Assembly (NCBI RefSeq): GCF_002078875.1
Contig: NC_034438.1
Location: forward strand, 13,749,101-13,813,100
Length of the DNA: 64,000 nt
Origin: Numida meleagris
Taxonomy: Eukaryota > Chordata > Aves > Galliformes > Numididae
Direction: 5' to 3'
Below, piece by piece: positions 38,601 to 47,487 of this stretch (the first letter of the stretch is position 1; each line of letters starts with the position of its first letter). The translations under genes were made by a program, and so were the position numbers. The notes below the pieces were generated by a model. The model was not told the origin of the DNA. It saw only the letters and a list, made by a program, of their open reading frames with translations, and ran no database searches.

Positions 38601-40272
38601 TACTTTATCCCTCAAAAAAAACTTAGGAAAAAGATAAAAAGGGAAACAATTGACAATGCTCTAGGAATGTATTCTCCTTATATAAAGCATTAAAATAACA
38701 GAACGGAGTCAGAGTAGAGTTCAGCATAAATTTACGTGATTCCAACAAGGGCAGGCTACAAAAAGATAGGGGTTTTTTTGTTTTGTTTTGCTTTAATTTG
38801 GAATGAGAGAAAAAAATATTCCTTAGTGCTATTTTCAACTGAATCTTTAAACATTTCAACCTTGAAGCAAAGAAGTCTAAATGCAACGTACAGCTCTCTT
38901 CTTTCTAGCCTCCTCAAAAAGGACTTCTGTAAATTAAAAACTACCATTTATTTTTTTCCAGGTTAAAAATGCTGATTTTTCCTCCTGTCCCAGTTCCAAA
39001 GATTAAAGGAATTGACCCAGATCTCTTGAAGGTAACGTTGTACTCTAAAATCTACAGCAGGAATCACTGTAGTAGTAACAGGTTACAATTGTTGTTCCAG
39101 ACAGAACAACTTTCTAGGGAAAAAATTACATCTTTTAGCAATGTGTGGGGAGATGCAATAGAACAACTTTTCATAAAATATGAAAACAACAAAAAACCTT
39201 CTTGTAATTATTATATCAACTACAGTTCCTTTTCCTTAAGCTAGCATCATTAGAAGCACAAATATTTTTGTTCTTTCCTTTACAACATCTGTTTTTTCTC
39301 ATTTTATAGAAAGGAAAGCTAGATGAAGTGAACTCCATCTTAGCCAGCCATGATAACTACAAGACACAGCTATACAATGATGACTTGTGGGTTGAGTTTA
39401 TTGAGTTGGACATAGATGACTCCGACGAAAAGAACAGAGTCTCAGATACTGACAGGCTCCTGAGTGACGATCGTCTGAAATCACACAGTTGCTTGGGAGC
39501 AAAGGATGATGACTCTGGACGGGCCAGTTGTTGTGAACCAGATATTCCAGAGACAGACTTCAGTGCAAGCGACACATGTGATGCCATCTCTGATATTGAT
39601 CAGTTCAAGAAGGTAACTGAAAAAGAAGAAGATCTCTTGTGCCTTGATAGGAAAGATGATAATGAGGCACTTCCAAGTATTGCCAACACAGATACCCAAC
39701 AGCCGCATACTAGTACTCAGTCTGAAAGCAGAGAGTCATGGCCACCTTTTGCAGACAGCACTGACTTAGCTAGTCCATCAGTCCATACCCAGCTAAGCAA
39801 CCAGAATTCTCTGACAAACACTGACTTTTATGCACAAGTGAGTGATATTACTCCAGCTGGAAGCGTTGTACTTTCACCAGGGCAGAAATCCAAGGTGGGG
39901 AGAGCACAGTGTGAAGGCTGCACAGAACAAAACTTCGCCATGGACAGTGCCTATTTCTGTGAGGCAGATGTGAAAAAATGTATTGCTGTGATTTCCCAGG
40001 AAGAGGATGAGCCGCGTGTTCAGGAGCAAAGCTGTAACGAGGACACTTACTTCACCACAGAAAGCCTTACCACTACTGGTATCAATCTTGGAGCTTCAAT
40101 GGCAGAAACCCCAAGTATGGAAATGCCTGTCCCAGACTACACTTCTATTCATATAGTTCACTCTCCACAAGGCCTTGTGCTCAATGCAACTGCACTGCCT
40201 GTGCCAGAGAAAGAATTTAACATGTCTTGTGGCTATGTGAGCACAGACCAGCTGAACAAAATCATGCCATAG
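26541..40272 (+). CDS. GHR: Growth hormone receptor gene, exons 4-10 (5' part outside or not found)
   Basis: GHR is a single-pass type I cytokine receptor at the plasma membrane. It binds growth hormone as a dimer and activates JAK2, then STAT5, driving IGF1 expression and growth. Seven exons join in frame with intron phases 1 (entering exon 4), 2, 1, 0, 1, 2 and 0, giving about 585 residues. The ectodomain has two fibronectin III-like domains, with three cysteine pairs in the first. These are followed by a membrane helix, Box 1, and a 320-residue tail ending in [10 protein letters not shown]. Known chicken GHR is about 608 residues, so only about 23 residues (the signal-peptide exon) are missing. 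No frameshift or premature stop is seen, and the exon 10/3' UTR deletion known from sex-linked dwarf chickens is absent. GHR is Z-linked in chicken. Exon boundaries were set by GT/AG sites and protein continuity. Confidence 0.97.
26662..29582 (+). other. GHR: GHR intron between exons 4 and 5
   Basis: A 2.9-kb intron with gtagta donor and cattctag acceptor. It contains the mariner-type element near its start; the rest is AT-rich without recognised features. Confidence 0.9.
26733..27285 (-). mobile_element. Mariner-type DNA transposon remnant (Galluhop-like), internally deleted
   Basis: The ends form inverted repeats: ggttgctccaaaagtaatgcctcc at the left and gaggcattacttttggagcagccc at the right, about 550 bp apart. 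The left end abuts TA, the mariner target. Inverted ends of this type, beginning GGTTGCTCCAAAAGTAATG, are known from avian mariner elements in chicken. On the minus strand, 26809-27084 is open and resembles the helix-turn-helix N-terminal part of a mariner transposase (DVSTVRLWV). A full mariner is about 1.3 kb, so most of the catalytic domain is missing. It sits inside GHR intron 4, just downstream of exon 4. Confidence 0.8.
29583..29743 (+). CDS. GHR: GHR exon 5: rest of domain 1, hormone-contact tryptophan
   Basis: The 161-bp exon completes the split Arg and encodes 53 codons, ending with the G of a split Val. It carries the second and third conserved cysteine pairs (ECPDY...NSCYF and IPYC...EKCFS) and an Asn-Thr-Ser sequon. 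The codon at 29668-29670 is Trp in TSIWIPYC, the equivalent of human Trp104, one of the two main hormone-binding hot spots. The exon is 12 bp shorter than the human exon, removing four residues near its start in a variable loop. A perfect AATAAA lies within the coding sequence at 29695-29700 (see separate entry). Confidence 0.97.
29695..29700 (+). promoter_or_regulatory. AATAAA inside GHR coding exon 5
   Basis: A canonical polyadenylation hexamer overlaps the Asn-Lys codons in the GHR reading frame; I saw no other AATAAA in the GHR coding exons here. A functional polyadenylation signal embedded in the coding region has been reported for chicken GHR, producing a short transcript of about 0.7-0.8 kb. 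I infer this is the same site; use in this species is not shown by sequence. Confidence 0.6.
29744..30788 (+). other. GHR: GHR intron between exons 5 and 6
   Basis: A 1.0-kb intron, gtaccc donor and tttaaacag acceptor. AT-rich, with no recognised repeat. Confidence 0.92.
30789..30967 (+). CDS. GHR: GHR exon 6: hinge and first half of domain 2
   Basis: The 179-bp exon (identical in length to the human exon) completes the split Val and encodes 59 codons, ending in phase 0 before a gtatga donor. It starts with the [14 protein letters not shown] linker, then the domain 2 strands with [15 protein letters not shown]. The Trp codon at 30908-30910 corresponds to human Trp169, the second hormone-binding hot spot. 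Three sequons are visible: Asn-Trp-Thr, Asn-Thr-Ser and Asn-Glu-Thr. Confidence 0.97.
30968..34172 (+). other. GHR: GHR intron between exons 6 and 7
   Basis: A 3.2-kb phase-0 intron. It contains a small direct repeat of about 10 bases (tactttctat) near 33466-33492 and otherwise nothing recognised. Confidence 0.92.
34173..34344 (+). CDS. GHR: GHR exon 7: second half of domain 2, WSxWS-equivalent
   Basis: The 172-bp exon follows a ctgtctttgcag acceptor and encodes 57 codons plus a trailing G. It contains the [11 protein letters not shown] strand and FGEFSE, the GHR equivalent of the class I cytokine receptor WSxWS box (YGEFSE in mammals). Near the end, VHCAE holds the unpaired membrane-proximal cysteine, close to where metalloprotease shedding releases GH-binding protein. 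Read-through into the intron meets TAA after only two extra codons. Confidence 0.97.
34345..36454 (+). other. GHR: GHR intron between exons 7 and 8
   Basis: A 2.1-kb intron beginning GTAAATAAG, giving an immediate in-frame TAA if retained. A T run lies at about 35945-35961. No named repeat. Confidence 0.92.
36455..36545 (+). CDS. GHR: GHR exon 8: transmembrane helix
   Basis: The 91-bp exon (same length as human) completes a split Glu and encodes EIEFPW followed by a hydrophobic stretch of about 24 residues, then a basic SKHPR stop-transfer sequence that begins the cytoplasmic side. It ends with AG of a split Arg codon before a gtagag donor. A 167-residue open frame covering this exon in another register is a shadow, because only this frame continues the receptor on both sides. 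Confidence 0.97.
36546..38961 (+). other. GHR: GHR intron between exons 8 and 9
   Basis: A 2.4-kb intron beginning GTAGAG, giving an immediate in-frame TAG if retained. A short palindrome (tgtcatttataaaaatgaca) lies at about 37045-37064 with a diverged copy just downstream. Confidence 0.92.
38962..39031 (+). CDS. GHR: GHR exon 9: Box 1, JAK2-binding segment
   Basis: The 70-bp exon (same length as human) completes the split Arg and encodes 23 codons, ending in phase 0. The sequence [14 protein letters not shown] is the proline-rich Box 1 that docks the JAK2 FERM-SH2 module; loss of its prolines abolishes signalling in mammals. A long pyrimidine tract precedes the acceptor and the donor is gtaacg. 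Exon 9 skipping or alternative 3' sites make truncated dominant-negative receptors in mammals. Confidence 0.97.
39310..40272 (+). CDS. GHR: GHR exon 10: cytoplasmic signalling tail and stop codon
   Basis: The terminal coding exon encodes 320 residues and a TAG stop at 40270-40272; the frame is continuous from Box 1 through the acceptor attttatag. Near its start, [11 protein letters not shown] matches the ubiquitin-dependent endocytosis motif of mammalian GHR ([10 protein letters not shown]). DSGRAS matches the beta-TrCP-type degron. Seven tyrosines are present, including those in [31 protein letters not shown] and CGYVSTDQ, which align with the STAT5-docking tyrosines of mammals. The exon is intact, unlike the deletion allele of sex-linked dwarf chickens. 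The first ATG inside the exon is internal, not a start. Confidence 0.98.
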   Translation, partial: KGKLDEVNSILASHDNYKTQLYNDDLWVEFIELDIDDSDEKNRVSDTDRLLSDDRLKSHSCLGAKDDDSGRASCCEPDIPETDFSASDTCDAISDIDQFKKVTEKEEDLLCLDRKDDNEALPSIANTDTQQPHTSTQSESRESWPPFADSTDLASPSVHTQLSNQNSLTNTDFYAQVSDITPAGSVVLSPGQKSKVGRAQCEGCTEQNFAMDSAYFCEADVKKCIAVISQEEDEPRVQEQSCNEDTYFTTESLTTTGINLGASMAETPSMEMPVPDYTSIHIVHSPQGLVLNATALPVPEKEFNMSCGYVSTDQLNKIMP

Positions 40273-40688
40273 CAATTCTTTGACTAGGTGTGCAGTATTT
40301 CACAGCAGAGAGTCAGCTTCGGCTTGTGTGCTGAAACCAAAATGAAGTGCAAACGTTTGTTGTGGTTCTTACAAGTTTATCTCAAATGTTGAAACATAAA
40401 ATATTCATCAAAGTATGCCTCTTGTTCTGTAAATATTATCTATGAATTTGTCTTGAGACTGCTTAACTAGCCGTGACTGTCTTGTTCTCGTGGGTGTTGA
40501 TTTTTGTGATACTAAACATTGAAATGACTACGTTTAATGTACAGTAAATCATGCTTTTTGATAAAGCTGAAAATCAGGTGGTCTGAAATCTGAGAATTTG
40601 TTAAAAATCATGCAGTTGACGGAGATCTTTATATCAGTAATTGGGAACTGAACATGAAGGTGAAGAAAAAACCCACAAAAGTAGTTTG

Positions 40689-40694
40689 AATAAA
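40689..40694 (+). terminator. Proximal polyadenylation signal AATAAA of GHR
   Basis: A canonical hexamer in TTTGAATAAAACAT, about 420 bases after the stop codon. Cleavage here would give a short 3' UTR. Use is inferred from position only. Confidence 0.5.
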
Positions 40695-42099
40695 ACATCT
40701 ATTTTGATCTATATAAAATAATGAAATATATTTTAATATTTTAGTCACAAAAGCGTAGATGTTTTATATACACTACATGCTGTAGTTTAATTACAATGAC
40801 CCATCCAAGCAATATAATCGCTGCAGTCTTAAAAAGGAGTTTTCTGTTTTATAAAAGTTTTGTTTGCAGCAAAAATTACAAATAGATTTTACAGAGCCAT
40901 TTTATAACTCCAAAAAAGTCTGTTGAGAAACTTTGAAGTATTTTAGGAACTTGGAGTCATTGATCCTATTGCTTTCTTACGGTAATTAGTATAGAAATAT
41001 ACATGAAATTTAAAGTTTTGTAGAAAACTTTAGACTATACAAAATATTTGGACAAAAGATTCTGTTCTTCATCAAATTCTGGTTAATGATAATATACTTT
41101 TGTAAAGCAAGATTTTGATGACCGTAGTATTAAGGAGTGTGGAAGCACACTTTCACTGAAAATTTTTGAAAACACATGAATAAGCTCTGGTGATTTAGCA
41201 GCATATCTTTTCATATTTGACCAACTTCTGAAGCCCTCCAATGGACAAAGCTACCGCTACAGTTATTAGATTGTGCCACATGAAGCTTTGATTAAGAAAG
41301 TAAAATAAGGACTTCAGGATTTGGCCAGCAGTTGATTTTTTAAGCTATTAATAGATATAAAGGCTTCAATGGAACATGGGAATTGAATACAGTGTTGTTC
41401 AAAAGGATTTTTCCTCTTTGCCTAACAGCATCTCCTCTGACTGCGCTAGGCAGACTTAGGAAGGAAAGGAGGTAAGAAAACCAAAACCATGTGGGAATGT
41501 TCTCCTTATTCTTAAGTACATAAAGAACTTGACAGAGCTTTGCAATGAGTTTTTATTGCTTCAGAAGTTACCTTACTAGGCTATAGCTGCATCATAGCAG
41601 GGTTCTTCTGATAAAGCAAATGGGGATGTTCATTGCCTTTCTCTGACATGAACAGAAGTGTATGACATGCAGTGAATGCAGATCTTGCTCATGATGTCTC
41701 CCACTGAACTCACTGATGCTCTCTTTGTGACCAAGGGCTACAGGACTGAGCCCAACTATTGGGTGGGATTTTTACGTTTAGAACATACTTTACGGTAAAT
41801 GTGCATTAGGTATTCTGCTAATTTGCTGCTATATTTTTCTAACAGCTACATTATTTAGTTTCATATAAAATTTCATAGCTGATAGACACTAATGCAAGTA
41901 AAGCCTATGTGTGTGTTTGGAAAAAGTTTCTTAATCTGTTTCTATTGCCAAAAATAGTTAAATACCTCAATCAAACTCAGAATGTCATTTTGGTACTTTA
42001 CTGGTCACACAAGCCATTATACGCCGGTCAGAAGATGTGTCTTTCAGTTTCTATTTAACTTTCCTTATGTCAGTGTTTTGTTTGTTTTCCTCAAAGTTT

Positions 42100-42105
42100 A
42101 ATAAA
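42100..42105 (+). terminator. Distal polyadenylation signal AATAAA of GHR
   Basis: A canonical hexamer in AGTTTAATAAATG followed within 30 bases by GT/T-rich sequence (tgtattgtctttgatctg), the expected downstream element. It predicts a 3' UTR of about 1.85 kb. Confidence 0.6.
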
Positions 42106-42125
42106 TGTATTGTCTTTGATCTGTC

Positions 42126-42998
42126 CTGACAGAATTTGTTTTATTGTAGATAATTCAGTGATCATGGAAAACAAAGATTCTGCCAGAGAAATCGAGTATT
42201 TCTTACTGAGTGAAGAAGAATATAACTTTCCTTTGAATACAAGCAATACCTGCTGGCATCGGTGTTTTCACTATTGATATTTATTTAGTTAAAAATAGAA
42301 CTGCATACCTGAATTTGTAGAAGGAGATAGGATGTACTGTGCCCAGCACTGGCTGAGACTGTGTTACTAATTTAGCAGACCTTTGGCTGGAACAGCCTGT
42401 GGTTGCAGGTAAATAAACCACATTAGTTTGAGATCTACACCCACAATTCAATCCACAAATCAGATTCTGACAGTACTCGGTACTTGTTCATAATTGTACT
42501 TTAAACCTATCAGTAAACAAACTCTGAAATGTCAGAAATACAGCATAGTCTGTCCCTATAAAAGATGTCATACCTTGAATGTTTCCCACTGTGGAACTTG
42601 GTCATTTATTACCACCAGTCTTTTCTATACAAGGGTAGAGAGGGAGCTTTCGGAATCCAACTGGACATGACTAAATCCTTGCCTCCCCAGGGAGTCAGGG
42701 TGTGATTCAGTTCCCTGTACACAGAAGTCCAGTGCCACTTCCAGGTCTCCAGGTTCAGGTCCAGAAGAGCACTGGGCTTATGGAGAATCTGCCTCATCTG
42801 AAAGCCTGAATGATGGTAGATTTGGCAGCTGAAAAGATCCCAAGTGGAAGAAAACAGGTTAAGGATTGTAAACATTTGTGTCAGGTGTGTCTAAGTTACC
42901 ACTGTAGCTAGCTATCTAAAGAGCTACCTATCTGATCAGGTTTAGGATCTGCTTTAGGTCAGTTGGCTGGGACTCTTCAGACCAGGAGCATGGACGTT
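42126..42998. other. Intergenic sequence after GHR
   Basis: AT-rich sequence with an alternative AATAAA at 42412-42417 and a 37-codon open frame at 42164-42277. No repeat was recognised until the CR1 fragment at 42999. Confidence 0.5.
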
Positions 42999-43181
42999 TT
43001 CACAGAATCACAGAATTGTAGGGGTTGGAAGGGACCTCTGGAGATCATTGAGTCCAACCCCCCTGCAAAGCAGGCACCCTGCAGCAGGCTGCACAGGTAG
43101 GCGTCCAGGCAGGTCTTGAATATCTCCCGAGAAGGAGAATCCACAACCTCCCTGGGCAGCCTGTTCCAGTGAAACATTCGC
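42999..43181 (-). mobile_element. CR1 LINE 3'-end fragment
   Basis: The + strand begins tcacagaatcacagaattgt and runs through gggacctctggagatcattg to cctccctgggcagcctgttc, the reverse of the CR1 3' end. On the minus strand it reads [20 protein letters not shown], the last residues of ORF2. Confidence 0.9.
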
Positions 43182-43433
43182 TCACATTCAGAAACAAAAT
43201 TATATTAGTTAATTGAAATGTCTTAATGTTGAACTGAATTTCATCTCACCTGAACCCTTTGATGAGAAGGGAAAGGAAAGCTATTGCTGTTCTCTTAGGA
43301 TTTGTGCTGTTTGTATAAACTTTGATTACAGAACTCAGTACAAATTAACTGTCATGATGAGTGAATGTGCTTGCTTATATCTCCTTGAAGAATTAAGCTT
43401 CAGAAGAGTTATGCCTTTTTTAAGGCTCTAATA

Positions 43434-44699
43434 CTACTTAAGCTCCAAATGAGAGTCTGAGGATTCACAGCTAGGGAATCTTAAAGTAAGAAATGGCAAT
43501 GAGCACATTAGCTCTAAGCTGCCGTCAGGGGAAGTCTGGCTCCCATTGTTCTCACCTATGCCATTTCCAGTGCTCTCTGCAAGTGCTTTGAGATGAGTTG
43601 ATCCTGAGCAATCACAAGAGGCACCAGTATTGGTGTCAGCTGCCCCTGTGGAAGGACAGAAATGGAAACGGGTGTCCTCATGGCTAGAACGGAAGGAAGA
43701 AGCAGAGAAAGTAGGGGAAGATCCAGGCAAGGGGCCCTCCCCAAAACCACTGTCATCAGGAAAGACGACAGAAAAAACTGAGTCACAGAGAGGAGAGTGA
43801 GGAGGAGGAGGTCACTGTTACCACTACTCGTCGACCTCTGAAAATGACTGAAATCCAAGGCTCAAGAAAGGAGTTTACACGGCACCCAAACAAAACCATT
43901 GTCACCTGGTTGCTTCGGTGTTGGGACAGCGGGGCCAGCAAAGTGTTTCTAAATGGTAACGAAGCTTGACAGCTAGGAAGCATTGCCAGAGACTCAGCCA
44001 CTGACAGAGGGATTAGTAGATGTATGGACGGAACCTCCACCCTCTGGGAATGAGTGTTATTAGCCGTAAAGGAAAGATATCCCTTCAAAGATGATCTGGA
44101 GCCTGAGATGAAAAAGTGGAACACTGTTGAAAAGGGTATCCAGTATTTGAGAGAAATAGCCGTGGTGGAAATGTTTTATGACCCCATGTTTGTTCCTAAC
44201 AATCCACACCAGGACCACGATCCCGAGAGTTAGAAGGACGCCAGATACATGGCGGAAACTCAAAAAAACAGCACCAGAAAGGTATGCCAGTACACTACTA
44301 GTCACATTTGATAGATACGAGGACCAACAGAAAAGACCCCCAGTATTTGAACTGATTATTACACTTCAAAACTTTGAACAACAGTTATCTCTGCCTCACG
44401 CTTCCATTTCAGCCATCTCCTCCAAAGTAACACAAAGACACGATAAACTGGAGAAGCAGGACAGTATGCTGGAGGAATTGTCTCTCTTAATTAATTGTGA
44501 TGAACCCGTGGCAGTATCAGAAACACCTGATGAAGAGCAGGAAGATCAAAAGAGCCCACTGAAGGAGCTGATCAAACTAATTAAAGGTGCCCCACCAGTA
44601 TCATCACAAATCTCAGCTATCAAAGGCAAATGCCTTCCTGCTCAAGCAAATAACAGTGGTGATTACTATGTCATTACGCATTTCCCAGTTGTAATTTAG
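43434..44699 (+). mobile_element. Decayed retroelement gag-like region (endogenous retrovirus/LTR-type remnant)
   Basis: A block of about 1.2 kb differs from its surroundings: it is richer in Glu, Lys and Pro codons and stays readable on the + strand in pieces across frames. The longest intact piece is 44178-44699 (173 codons, ending in TAG). The upstream part (about 43800-44180) is readable only by crossing frames and several stops. The predicted pieces recall gag-like proteins of avian endogenous retroelements: an alpha-helical capsid-like section, then an acidic linker. That is recognition by eye, not a search. No LTR, primer-binding site, pol or env was identified, so the element is truncated and broken. 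Alternatives are a domesticated fragment or a processed pseudogene. Confidence 0.4.
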
Positions 44700-45701
44700 A
44701 ACATCCTAGTTTGCCAGCATGGTGGAAATTGGTACTAACCAGTTTCTTTAGCGAACTGACTTCTAGGAGATACCACTGGATGTATATCTGTGTTGGAAAT
44801 CTCTCTGTTAAAATCTAATTTCACTGTTCAAAGTCTGTTTCCTTTATTATCATTAACTGGACATACAGCCAGTGCTTAGCCACTATAGAAATCATGCCAA
44901 ACAGAAGCAAGATGTAGCTGAAATCCATTTCCATTATTTGTATATCACATAATAACTGCCATAATTCACTGAGTAAGCATCTCATCACCCCCTCAAATCA
45001 GAGCCATAAGAGAAAATATTCAAAAACAGATGGAAGAGAAAGAAAAACAGTGATGTTTGAGACTGGCCCAGCAGACCAGCAGCCAAAGGGATACAGCAGT
45101 GTGCAGGGTAATGAGTTGTAGGTGGAGCTGTAGGAGTGGTGTGGATGACAACACTGTAGTCAGTATTTGTAATGAAAAGCAGATGCAGCTATTAAAATCA
45201 ATACATCTACTAAATTAACACAAATGTTTCATAGTTTTTTGGTTTTTTTTTTCCTACGGGCTTCAGTACTTCTCTTGCATAATATGAGTTTCTATGTCCT
45301 AATATATGAAATTTATCACATTAATGATATATTTGCTTCCTGAAATTAGTCACAGATATCAGATGATCCTTCCATATCATGTTGCAAATTATGAGAGAAC
45401 ATAGATGAACTTGCCTCCTCTCAGTTGGAAAGAATAGAAGTCTGCAGAAGGCTTATCTTTAGGGAGCAGAAATAAAACAAAAATTGAAGAGCTGACAGCT
45501 CTCTGTAGTCTCCAGTCACAAATCCTATAAATCACGCTTCCACTAACTTCTTTGGTCTGCTTTTGAGGTTAAGGAAGTGAAATCTGTTTGCTAAGAGACA
45601 TCTGAGAACAGTGCATGCTAGGAAACTGATTCCTTGCACTCTTTTTTCAGTAGTAAAACTAACAACATGTATTTCACATATTTCTTCATTTCTGTTTCAT
45701 A
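44700..45701. other. Intergenic sequence without recognised features
   Basis: AT-rich sequence between the gag-like remnant and the next CR1. A T-rich run lies at about 45236-45253. If a solo 3' LTR of the remnant existed it should be here, but I could not recognise one. Confidence 0.45.
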
Positions 45702-46660
45702 TCACAGAACACAGAATGGCATGGGTTGGAAGAGACATTAAAGCCTATGCAGTTCCAACCCCCTACCATGGGCAGGGCTGCCACCCATCAGATCAGGCTG
45801 CCTGAGGCCCCATCCATCCTGGCCTTCAATGCCTCCAGGGATGGGATATCCACAGCTTCTCTGAGCAGCCTGTGCCAGTGCCTCACCGCTCTCTCAGTAA
45901 AAAATTTCCTCCTAACGTCTGACCTAAATCTCTCCTCTTTTAGTTTTAAATCATTCCCTCTTGTCCTACTATCAGAATGTGTAATAAGTTGGTCTCCCTC
46001 CTGTTTATAAGCTCTCTTCAAGTACTCCACAGAGCCTTTTCTTCTCCTGGCTGAACAAGCCCATCTCTCTCAGCCTGTCTTAACAGTAGAGGTGCTCCAG
46101 CCCTCTGATAATCTTTGTGGCCCCCCTCTAGACCTGCTCCAAAAGCTCCAAATCTTGTGCTGGGAGCCCCTAGGCCTGAATGAAGTACTCCAGGAGGACA
46201 ATCACCTCCCTCTCCCTTTGGCCACCCTTCTATTGATGCAGTCTGGGCTGCCAGCACACAACTGGCACCCTTCAAGCTTTTCATCCACCAGAACCCCCAG
46301 TCCTTTTCCTCAGAGTTGCAACCAATGAGTTTCTCTCCCAGTCTCTACACATACCTGGGATTCTTCAACCCAAGTGCCACACCTGGCACTTGGCCTTGTT
46401 GCATCTCATTAGGTTCTCATGGGCCCACTTTTTAAGTTTGTCCAGATCCCTTTCTATGGAATCCTTTCCTTCTGTTGTAGCAACTACACCACTCAGCTTA
46501 GTGTCATCAGCAAACTTTCCGAGGGTGCACTCAATCTCACTATCCAGGTCACTGATGAAGATGTTGAACAGCACTGGTCCCAAGACAGACTCTCTGGGGA
46601 TACTATTCATCACTGATCTCCACCTGGATAAAGAGCCACTGACCACAATATTGTCTGTCT
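45702..46660 (-). mobile_element. CR1 LINE, 5'-truncated, with reverse transcriptase catalytic box
   Basis: Minus-strand frames read [19 protein letters not shown] and FADDTKLSGVV (46365-46646), keeping the F-A-D-D catalytic box, followed by the C-terminal ORF2 part in broken frames (46018-46284, 45788-46030). The 3' end at 45702 reads atcacagaacacagaatggc on the + strand. Confidence 0.92.
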
Positions 46661-47009
46661 CCTCAAGGTTGGAAGCTAGCTTAGCTTCTTTGCTTTCAGA
46701 AATTTAAGACAGAGCTGATGGTCTGCCCATGTCACTGTGCAATATCAAATATCAATTTACCTGTCTGATACCTAAATTTTACACTGCCTGGTGATTTCCT
46801 CACACAACCTGAACCTTCAGGTGGTCAGGTTCAGAAGGTTCATCAAACTGGGCAGATTTGCACCCATGACTTCTCCCTCTGCCCTCAGGCCTGTGGAGGA
46901 CTTCCAGATTCTGGAGTTCCCCAAAACTGAAGGCCTGGGCAGCTCACTTGCTCCCCAGGAGCTCTGTCTGAGTGCATGCATCAGCCCAGAAAGGCTGTGG
47001 CTCCCCAGC
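46661..47009. other. Unique spacer between two oppositely oriented CR1 copies
   Basis: About 350 bp. The 5'-truncated ends of the flanking CR1 copies face each other across it. The last part may include diverged CR1 sequence. Confidence 0.5.
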
Positions 47010-47487
47010 CTGGGTTGCTGGAGCAGGTCCAAAGAAAGGCAACAAGGCTGGTGAAGGGCTTGGAAAATATGCCCTACAAGGGGCAACTACAGGAACTGGG
47101 GTTGTTCAGTCAGGGGAAGAGGAACTGAGGGGAGACCTCATTGCTCTCTTCAAATACCTGAAAGGTGATTGCAGCGAGAGCGGGGCTGGTCTCATCTCAG
47201 TGGTGACAGGTGACAGGACAAGGGGAAATGGCCTCAAGTTGCGACAGGGGAGGTTTAGGTTGGATCTCAGGAAAAACTTCTTTACAGAAAGGGTTGTTAA
47301 GCACTGGAACAGGCTCCCCAGGGAGGTGGTTGAGTCACCTTCCCTGGATGTGTTTAAAAACCATTTGGATGTGGTGCTCGGGGACATGATTTAGCGATGG
47401 GTTGTTAAAGCAGTACGGTTAGGTTGCGGTTGTACTTCATGATCTTTAAGGTCCTTTCCAACCTGAGTAATTCTATGATTCTATGAT
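47010..47487 (+). mobile_element. CR1 LINE 3' part
   Basis: Starts near ttgctggagcaggtccaaag, reads through the ORF2 C-terminus ([19 protein letters not shown] and [19 protein letters not shown] within 46972-47394) and ends with attctatgattctatgattt. The ORF tail is unusually intact for this window, which suggests a relatively young copy (inference). Confidence 0.93.

Larger units (their letters stand above)
40273..42125 (+). other. GHR: GHR 3' untranslated region (probable extent)
   Basis: AT-rich sequence follows the stop codon and contains no recognisable repeat. The end is set by the AATAAA at 42100 followed by a T/GT-rich tract; a shorter form could end after the AATAAA at 40689. Another AATAAA at 42412-42417 cannot be excluded as a more distal end. 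Confidence 0.7.

Noticed and set aside
42164..42277. 37-codon open frame (starting MENKDSAREIEYF) just after the distal GHR polyadenylation signal, preceded by an acceptor-like ttttattgtag
   Set aside because: Looks peptide-like, but is short and matches no family I know. An acceptor-like site alone is weak evidence.
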